Source of the DNA: Calditrichota bacterium
GTDB lineage: Bacteria; Calditrichota; Calditrichia; RBG-13-44-9; J075
Direction: 5' to 3'
Length of the DNA stretch: 9,907 bases
NCBI GenBank assembly: GCA_003695285.1
Contig: RFIL01000307.1
Location: forward strand, 1 to 9,907
Shown here: one piece after another, positions 1 through 5,047 of the stretch
How positions within the stretch are numbered: the stretch's first letter is position 1
How the letters are laid out: each line of letters starts with the position of its first letter
Made by a program: the position numbers and the translations under genes
Notes under the pieces: model-generated
What the model was told of the DNA's origin: nothing
What the model saw: only the letters and a program-made list of their open reading frames with translations
Databases searched by the model: none

Positions 1-26
1 CCCACCGGGAGAGGGAAGGGGAGGGT

Positions 27-120
27 GCCCCGACAGCCTATCCGGTTCGGAGAGAATTCTCACGAATCAACACGACCCTCTGGAGGCGGAAAAACTCCAG
101 TATGTTCGGGCTGTCGGGGC
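27..120. repeat. 12-bp perfect inverted repeat in G-rich intergenic DNA
   Basis: GCCCCGACAGCC at 27-38 is exactly repeated in inverse at 109-120, with a loop of about 70 bases. A smaller hairpin, CTGGAG/CTCCAG (80-85 and 95-100), lies inside the loop. G-rich runs of the type GGGAGAGGGAAGGGG (left) and GGAGGGGTAGGG (right) flank the repeat. Such short GGGAGGGG-like words recur as dispersed intergenic elements in several phyla. I see no protein or RNA gene in 1-300. The repeat could be the end of an upstream transcript or a dispersed repeat element; its function is unknown. Confidence 0.6.
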
Positions 121-302
121 GGGAGGGGTAGGGTGAGGGCAAAAACGCTGAACGGATGAAATGGGCTACCGAACCCTCTCGCCTTAAAAAAATTTTCTCC
201 TTACGGCTTCGGCGACCTCTACGGTTGTTCCTGAAATGTGACATTGTCAAGATAGTTACCTCTGTCGTAATGCAAAAAACCGAAGCAACCCCGGAATTTT
301 CC

Positions 303-331
303 TTGCACCCGGGGCAAAAGTTTCGTATACT
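303..331 (+). promoter_or_regulatory. Sigma-70-type promoter of the feo operon
   Basis: A -35-like hexamer TTGCAC (303-308, 3 of 6 to consensus) is followed after 17 bp by TATACT (326-331, 5 of 6 to TATAAT). The predicted transcription start is near 337-340, at the left edge of the iron box. This placement fits an iron-loaded regulator blocking polymerase. The call rests on hexamers and spacing only. Confidence 0.6.
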
Positions 332-338
332 TTTGTTC

Positions 339-362
339 AATTTTTAGGATAGCCTAAAAATT
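339..362. promoter_or_regulatory. DtxR/IdeR-type iron box (operator)
   Basis: This is a 24-bp dyad whose half-sites AATTTTTAGG and CCTAAAAATT are perfect complements; only one symmetric base pair in the centre mismatches. The core TTAGGATAGCCTAA fits the known DtxR/IdeR consensus (TTAGGTTAGCCTAA with W at the variable position). It overlaps the predicted transcription start and ends 17 bp before the first codon of the DtxR-family gene. The natural reading is autorepression and repression of feo by a metal-loaded DtxR-type regulator, most simply the product of the next gene. Confidence 0.8.
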
Positions 363-379
363 TACCGGGGAGAAAGCAT

Positions 380-1039
380 ATGCCCACAGAAGTGATCGAA
401 GATTATTTGAAGGCGATCTATCAGCTTCAGCAGCAACACGGCAAAGTTTCCACCAATCACCTGGCCCGGCGGGTCAAGGTGACCGCCGCCTCTGCGACCG
501 GTATGATCAAAAAGCTGGCCGAGATGAATCTGGTGACCTACCAGCCGTATCAGGGGGTGCGCCTGACCAAAGCGGGAGAAAAAATTGCCCTGGAAGTGAT
601 CCGGCACCATCGCCTCATCGAACTGTTTCTGGCCGAGGCTCTGGGAGTCCCCTGGGATAAGGTACACGACGAGGCGGAGCGGTGGGAGCACGTTCTCTCG
701 GAAGAAGTGGAGGATCGCATCGATCAACTGTTAGGCTACCCCACCCATGATCCTCACGGTTCGCCCATCCCGGATCGGGAAGGAAATATGGCCCGGCGTT
801 CCAGTTTGTCCATGGCCGAGTTAAAAACCGACCAGTGTGGCACGATTGTGGAAGTCAGCGATCAGGACCCGGAACTGTTGCGTTACCTGGGGTCGATGGG
901 GCTGTATCCCAATGTGGAATTTCGGGTCATTGAGGTGGCGCCTTTTGACGGGCCTATCACCATCGAAGTTCAGAAGCAGGCCTTTACCATCGGTCGCCAG
1001 GTGGCCCAACAGATTTTTGTGCAACTGACGTACTCCTGA
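380..1039 (+). CDS. DtxR/MntR-family metal-dependent transcriptional repressor
   Basis: A 219-aa cytoplasmic metalloregulator. Residues 1-65 form the winged helix-turn-helix, 66-140 the dimerisation and metal-binding domain, and about 146-219 a FeoA/SH3-like domain. Aligned to DtxR, the metal ligands are D8 (DtxR M10), H77 (H79), E81 (E83), H96 (H98), E100 (C102), E103 (E105) and H104 (H106). Asp and Glu at the M10 and C102 positions are what manganese-sensing MntR has, although the position of MntR E11 is Lys here. The operator and the neighbouring genes point to iron. The start is supported by GGGGAG (367-372) seven bases upstream. It is the first gene of the feo operon and probably represses the promoter at 303-331. 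Family assignment is firm; metal preference (Fe, Mn or both) is open. Confidence 0.93.
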   Translation: MPTEVIEDYLKAIYQLQQQHGKVSTNHLARRVKVTAASATGMIKKLAEMNLVTYQPYQGVRLTKAGEKIALEVIRHHRLIELFLAEALGVPWDKVHDEAERWEHVLSEEVEDRIDQLLGYPTHDPHGSPIPDREGNMARRSSLSMAELKTDQCGTIVEVSDQDPELLRYLGSMGLYPNVEFRVIEVAPFDGPITIEVQKQAFTIGRQVAQQIFVQLTYS

Positions 1040-1074
1040 AACCGCTTTTTCGCGAATTCAACGGAGCCGTAACC

Positions 1075-2130
1075 ATGCTCACATCATACATTACCCTGAC
1101 ACTCGGCCTGGCATTTCTGGGCCTGGGGATCGCCTTGCTTCGACCGAACACCTGGTTTCGGGAATGGCGATATATCTTCAGAAATCGAAAACGGATTCTG
1201 ATTGAAGATGCCCTGAAGCATCTTCATGATCACGAATATCGCCGGCTTCCGGCCACGCTTCAGAGCCTGGCGGGGGCGCTGGCTATCGGCGACGGTCGGG
1301 CGGTGGAGCTGGTGAAAACCCTGGAAGCGCTGGGGCTGGTGCGTTCCCAGGATCATCGCCTGCACCTAACCGAGGAGGGGCGCGCCTACGCCCGGCGGGT
1401 GATTCGCATTCACCGGTTGTGGGAGCGCTATCTGGCCGATCAAACCGGATTGCCGGAACAGACCTGGCATTCTCAGGCGGAGCGCCAGGAGCACCGCATG
1501 AGCATCCAGGAGGCCAACCGGCTGGCCGCCCGGATGGGCAATCCCCCTTACGACCCCCACGGGGATCCCATTCCCACCGCCGGCGGGGATATGCCCCCGC
1601 CCAGGGGGGTGCCGCTCACCGATCTGCCCGAAGGAGAATTTGGAGAAATTGTGCACCTGGAAGATGAGCCGGAAACGGTGTATGCCCAGCTGGTGGCCCT
1701 GGGGCTGTATCCCGGCATGGAAGTGCAAATGCTGAAGGCCTCTCCGGAGCGCATTCGTATCGCTGCCAATGGGGAGGAGTTTCCTCTGGCGCCCATCGTG
1801 GCGGCCAATGTGACCGTGGAGCCGCTTTCGACGGCGGCCCGCCGAAGTGAAACCTGGGTGAAATTATCCCACCTGAAACCGGGAGACACCGCGGTGGTGA
1901 CCACCATCTCCCGGGCCTGCCGGGGGTTGCAACGCCGCCGGTTGATGGATCTGGGGCTGGTGCCGGGAACCACCGTGGAAGTTGAGTTCCGCAGCGCCGC
2001 CGGCGATCCCACGGCCTACCGGGTTCGGGGCGCGGTCATCGCCCTGCGAAAAGATCAGGCGGATTTGATCTATGTGGAAAAGATGGAATCCGTAAACCGG
2101 AAAGCAACTGCTCAGGAGAGTAGCACATGA
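1075..2130 (+). CDS. Membrane-anchored DtxR-FeoA-FeoA fusion protein
   Basis: A 351-aa protein. Residues 3-23 are a hydrophobic helix followed by a basic stretch, which suggests an inner-membrane anchor with the rest in the cytoplasm. Residues about 40-105 are a DtxR-like winged helix and 105-160 the metal-binding dimerisation domain, with equivalents of the DtxR ligands at D45, H113, E117, H132, E136, E139 and H140. Two FeoA/SH3-like domains follow (about 180-250 and 262-336); the second has the typical FeoA phrase RRRLMDLGLVPGT. GGAG (1063-1066) precedes the ATG by eight bases, 35 bp after the first regulator. Its stop overlaps the feoB start as ATGA, so translation is probably coupled. With no separate FeoA gene here, its FeoA domains may act as the FeoA partner of FeoB. 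Whether it still binds DNA is unknown; its recognition helix differs from that of the first regulator. Confidence 0.88.
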   Translation: MLTSYITLTLGLAFLGLGIALLRPNTWFREWRYIFRNRKRILIEDALKHLHDHEYRRLPATLQSLAGALAIGDGRAVELVKTLEALGLVRSQDHRLHLTEEGRAYARRVIRIHRLWERYLADQTGLPEQTWHSQAERQEHRMSIQEANRLAARMGNPPYDPHGDPIPTAGGDMPPPRGVPLTDLPEGEFGEIVHLEDEPETVYAQLVALGLYPGMEVQMLKASPERIRIAANGEEFPLAPIVAANVTVEPLSTAARRSETWVKLSHLKPGDTAVVTTISRACRGLQRRRLMDLGLVPGTTVEVEFRSAAGDPTAYRVRGAVIALRKDQADLIYVEKMESVNRKATAQESST

Positions 2131-2939
2131 GTCAGACATCGACAGCCCACGCCTGCGAAACCTGCCCCATCCACCATGCGGGAAATTTGATCCGCATGGG
2201 CATCAAAATCGACAATTGCGACTTTGTCATCGCTCTGGCGGGAAATCCCAACACCGGCAAAAGCACCGTATTCAACGCCCTCACCGGATTGCGGCAGCAT
2301 ACCGGTAACTGGCCGGGCAAAACGGTGACTCGCGCCGAAGGCGGGTTTATCTACAATAAGCACCGGTACAAAATCGTGGATTTGCCGGGAACGTATTCCC
2401 TGCTATCCACCAGCAACGATGAGGAGATTGCCCGGGATTTCCTCCTGTTCGGGCGACCGGATGTGACCGTGGTGGTGGCCGACGCCACCCGGCTGGAGCG
2501 AAATCTGAATCTTATCCTTCAGGTGCTGGAGATCACCGACCGGGCGGTGGTGTGCCTGAACCTGATGGATGAAGCCCGCCGCCACGGCCTGCAGGTGGAT
2601 GAGCGACGGCTCTCCAAAGAGTTGGGGGTGCCGGTGATCCCCACCGTGGCCCGGCGAAACCAGGGCATCGATGAGCTGCTGCGCGCCATTGATGAGGTGG
2701 CGACCGGAAGCTACCGTTGCCGTCCCCGCCGGATTCAGGGGGAATCTCCCGCCCTGCGCAAAGCCCTGAACCTCCTGGTGCGAAAACTTCGGGCGTTGCA
2801 TCCGGAGTTGCCCAACGCCCGATGGGTGGCGTTGCGCCTGTTGGAAGGCGATCAGCGGATTATCGATGCATTGCGCAGCGGAGAACTGGGCGAATTGCAT
2901 GGGGAGCAACCGGCTGCATCGGTGGCCTCGGTGGGATGA
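2127..2939 (+). CDS. feoB: FeoB N-terminal GTPase part (split FeoB)
   Basis: A 270-aa protein matching only the cytosolic half of the ferrous iron transporter FeoB. G1 is GNPNTGKST at 39-47, the FeoB-typical NWPGKTV lies at 61-67, G3 is DLPG at 85-88, G4 is NLMD at 145-148, and a G5-like TVARR is at 173-177. The phrase DATRLERNL (119-127) is also typical of FeoB. The helical GDI-like part runs from about 200 to 255. The N-terminus carries CETCPIHH (10-17), which could bind metal; that is inference. The protein ends just where full-length FeoB would continue into its membrane domain, which is encoded separately at 3188. The start is fixed by the ATGA overlap with the preceding gene. GTP binding and hydrolysis would gate Fe(II) uptake by the permease half. 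Confidence 0.92.
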   Translation: MSQTSTAHACETCPIHHAGNLIRMGIKIDNCDFVIALAGNPNTGKSTVFNALTGLRQHTGNWPGKTVTRAEGGFIYNKHRYKIVDLPGTYSLLSTSNDEEIARDFLLFGRPDVTVVVADATRLERNLNLILQVLEITDRAVVCLNLMDEARRHGLQVDERRLSKELGVPVIPTVARRNQGIDELLRAIDEVATGSYRCRPRRIQGESPALRKALNLLVRKLRALHPELPNARWVALRLLEGDQRIIDALRSGELGELHGEQPAASVASVG

Positions 2940-3187
2940 GATTGCGCCGGCAAAAGTAGTGGAGAATGACGAGAATTTTCGGGATGCGCCTGAGACCCGG
3001 TGCTCAATGCCGGGAAACGTATTTCGTAATGCGTATTGCGTAAAAAGTAAACCGTGAAACGTGAATTTTCTTCCGATTACGTTTCACGCATCACGTTTCA
3101 CGCAAGGCAACAATTTTTTTAAAGAGGGCTTTTGGTAGGGATAATACAGTGGAAACAGTCCAAAGCGGAAATGGACGAGGATGAGAG
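2940..3187. repeat. Repeat-rich spacer between the two feoB halves
   Basis: No gene is visible in these 248 bp. CGTAATGCGTATTGCGTA (3025-3042) is built of near-identical 7-mers. ACGTTTCACGCA occurs twice in tandem (3079-3090 and 3093-3104). CGTGAAACGTGA (3053-3064) is the exact inverse of TCACGTTTCACG (3091-3102), which gives a 12-bp hairpin. These short words look like a dispersed intergenic repeat family. A weak -10-like GATAAT at 3140-3145 has no convincing -35. GAGG at 3177-3180 is the ribosome-binding site of the next gene. Confidence 0.75.
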
Positions 3188-4630
3188 ATGGCCAACAAAA
3201 TGACCTTTTCCCATAAAGCGGCGGTGGAAGACATTATCACCACGGCCAATCGTTTTCGCTGGGAACTGGGCGAGAACCTGCACGATTCGGTGATGGATGC
3301 TATCTATCAGGATGCGGCCGGGATTGCCCGGCGGGTGGTAACCGTTTCCGGGGAAAAACCCCGGTTTGACTGGGAACGCACCCTGGATCGCCTGCTGACC
3401 AGCCGGGTGACCGGCTTTCCCATCATGCTGCTGTTGCTGGCGGTGGTCTTCTGGTTGACCATCGCCGGGGCCAATGTACCGTCCAGTATGCTGGCCACCC
3501 TGCTGGTGGATACCCTGCACCCGGCGCTGAAGGGGCTGGCGGCGAACATGGGAATGCCCTGGTGGCTGGATGGCCTGCTCATCGACGGGATGTATCTGGC
3601 CATGGCCTGGGTGGTCAGCGTGATGCTGCCCCCCATGGCCATCTTTTTCCCCCTGTTTACCCTCCTGGAGGATTTCGGCTACCTGCCCCGGGTGGCCTTC
3701 AACCTGGATCATCTGTTTCGTAAAGCCGGGGCGCACGGTAAGCAGGCCCTGTCCATGAGTATGGGCTACGGGTGCAACGCCGCCGGGGTAATCGCCACCC
3801 GAATCATTGACAGCCCCCGGGAGCGCCTGATCGCCATCATCACCAACAACTTTGCCCTGTGCAACGGGCGCTGGCCCACCCAGATTTTGATCGCCTCCCT
3901 GTTCATCGGAGCGCTGGTGCCTCCGGCGTTGGCGGGAATCGTCTCCGCCGCGGCGGTGGTGGGCGTCACCCTGCTGGGAGTGGCGCTGACGTTCGGGATC
4001 TCCTGGGTGCTTTCCCGCACCCTCCTGAAAGGAGAACCCTCCACCTTCAGCCTGGAACTGCCTCCTTATCGCCCCCCGCGAATTCTGCAAACGCTGTACA
4101 CCTCGTTGATCGACCGCACCATTTTTGTGCTCTGGCGGGCGGTGGTGTTTGCCCTGCCTTCGGGAGCGGTGATCTGGCTGGTATCCAATATCCATGTGGG
4201 CGAAGCCAGCATTGCCCAGCATGTCATTCAGTTTCTGGATCCGTTTGGTCTGATCATCGGGCTGAACGGGGTCATTCTGCTGGCCTACATCATCGCCATT
4301 CCCGCCAACGAGATCGTCATCCCCACCATCCTGATGCTAACGGTAATGAGCCTGGGGATGCACGACATGGGCGCCGGCACGGGGGTGTTGTTTGAATTGA
4401 GCGAACAGTCGGCGTATATGGCCATCTTCGGCGCTGCCGGCTGGACCACCCTGACCGGCATCTGCCTGATGCTGTTCAGCCTGATCCACAATCCCTGCTC
4501 CACAACCCTGTTTACCATTTACAAGGAAACCGGCAGCGTCAAATGGACTGCCGTATCCGCCCTGCTGCCGGTGGTACTGGGGCTGGTGGTGTGCTTTCTG
4601 GTGGCGCAGGTCTGGCGGATGGTGGGGTGA
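3188..4630 (+). CDS. feoB: FeoB C-terminal Fe(II) permease part (split FeoB)
   Basis: A 480-aa polytopic inner-membrane protein equal to the permease half of FeoB. Residues 1-70 are the helical linker (RFRWELGENLHD at 22-33) that in intact FeoB joins the G-domain part to the membrane. From 76 on there are many hydrophobic helices. Conserved FeoB landmarks are LLEDFGYLPRVAF (159-171), Gate motif GYGCNAAGV (193-201), CNGR (225-228), IPANEIVIP (371-379) and HNPCSTTL (434-441). The usual Pro before CNGR is Leu224. An in-frame TGA at 3182-3184 fixes the start after it, and GAGG (3177-3180) lies seven bases before the ATG. It needs the GTPase part at 2127 to form a complete FeoB. The reading frame is intact, so it is a translated gene, not a frameshift tail. 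Confidence 0.93.
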   Translation: MANKMTFSHKAAVEDIITTANRFRWELGENLHDSVMDAIYQDAAGIARRVVTVSGEKPRFDWERTLDRLLTSRVTGFPIMLLLLAVVFWLTIAGANVPSSMLATLLVDTLHPALKGLAANMGMPWWLDGLLIDGMYLAMAWVVSVMLPPMAIFFPLFTLLEDFGYLPRVAFNLDHLFRKAGAHGKQALSMSMGYGCNAAGVIATRIIDSPRERLIAIITNNFALCNGRWPTQILIASLFIGALVPPALAGIVSAAAVVGVTLLGVALTFGISWVLSRTLLKGEPSTFSLELPPYRPPRILQTLYTSLIDRTIFVLWRAVVFALPSGAVIWLVSNIHVGEASIAQHVIQFLDPFGLIIGLNGVILLAYIIAIPANEIVIPTILMLTVMSLGMHDMGAGTGVLFELSEQSAYMAIFGAAGWTTLTGICLMLFSLIHNPCSTTLFTIYKETGSVKWTAVSALLPVVLGLVVCFLVAQVWRMVG

Positions 4631-4687
4631 GGGGGGATTAGGGTATTGGGGTATTAGGGGATTAGGGTTTGGGGCATTAGGGTATTG
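4631..4687. repeat. Telomere-like G-rich degenerate tandem repeat
   Basis: Directly after the feoB stop come units like GGGATTA, GGGTATT, GGGGTATTA and GGGGCATTA. There are seven G-tracts of three to six G (starting at 4631, 4641, 4648, 4657, 4665, 4671 and 4680) separated by three to six bases. On the plus strand, the feo mRNA-sense strand, this can form G-quadruplexes. It marks the boundary between the GC-rich operon and the AT-rich cassette region. No hairpin terminator for feo is visible; this tract may take that role. Confidence 0.8.
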
Positions 4688-4695
4688 ATGAACGG

Positions 4696-4889
4696 TCATT
4701 CCTTTTCGGCTTCTCTTATGATCGCTTGCGTCTCCTCAGGAAAGTCATCGAGGCTGTCGTAAGGCGGTTCGCTTTCATAGAAGACGACTGCATTGTAATG
4801 CCTGGCAAGCACTCACGAATTGCGGATTGCCACGCATCGCGATCAGGCAGGTTGGATTTATCAAGCAGTGCGAATAGTTCGTTTGCCAT
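4696..4889 (-). pseudogene. Frame-broken small cassette gene, unknown function
   Basis: On the minus strand an ATG at 4889 opens a 57-codon frame starting MANELFALLDKSNLPDRDAW and ending at 4716. Its first 27 residues or so look protein-like, but the rest turns into a Ser/Thr/Arg-rich string. From about 4812 a second frame reads on with protein-like sequence (HYNAVVFYESEPPYDSLDD at about residues 5-23 of that frame) to a TGA at 4696-4698. The simplest reading is one short gene broken by an indel or internal deletion near 4805-4815; two tiny separate ORFs are the alternative. The ATG sits about 31 bases after the recombination point of the attC at 4915, the normal place for a cassette ORF. No attC follows it before the G-rich repeat. 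I do not recognise the family. Confidence 0.5.
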
Positions 4890-4914
4890 TGCCGGGTTTA
4901 CCGTGGGGTTTGGT

Positions 4915-5047
4915 ATATGACGCCAAGCATCAGGCGACCGAGGGCATTGACCACTGAATTTGACAAACACTCAAACGTTTAGATTACCACAAGACTTTAA
5001 AAAACAATGCCAAACGCCCTCGGTTCGCCTGGATGCGCTTGTTATAT
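4915..5047 (-). repeat. attC recombination site of the NACHT gene cassette
   Basis: Read on the minus strand, the site runs from ATATAAC (RC of 5041-5047) to GTCATAT (RC of 4915-4921), 133 bp. The arms pair as 4938-4945 with 5016-5023, 4932-4937 with 5025-5030, and 4927-4931 with 5032-5036. T5024 and one of G5031/G5032 are left unpaired, like the extrahelical bases that set strand polarity in attC sites. The outer heptamers pair at all seven positions if one G-T wobble is counted. The site starts 19 bp after the stop of the NACHT gene. The 3' core GTCATAT departs from GTTRRRY at two positions (C for T in the invariant GTT, T for the second R), so recombination on that side may be weakened. 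Confidence 0.85.

Noticed and set aside
38..340. 100-aa minus-strand ORF upstream of feo
   Set aside because: It crosses the promoter, operator and inverted repeat and has no protein-like pattern or ribosome-binding site.
2866..3057. Plus-strand ORF spanning the end of the FeoB GTPase gene, considered as a frameshifted continuation of FeoB
   Set aside because: Its translation does not resemble the FeoB linker; that linker is instead found intact at the start of the gene at 3188.
3079..3104. Tandem ACGTTTCACGCA copies considered as CRISPR
   Set aside because: Two 12-bp copies two bases apart with no spacers do not make a CRISPR array.
3119..4222. 367-aa minus-strand ORF antisense to the feoB permease gene
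   Set aside because: Its Gln, Gly and His-rich sequence is the usual shadow of a GC-rich gene; the plus-strand frame has all FeoB motifs.
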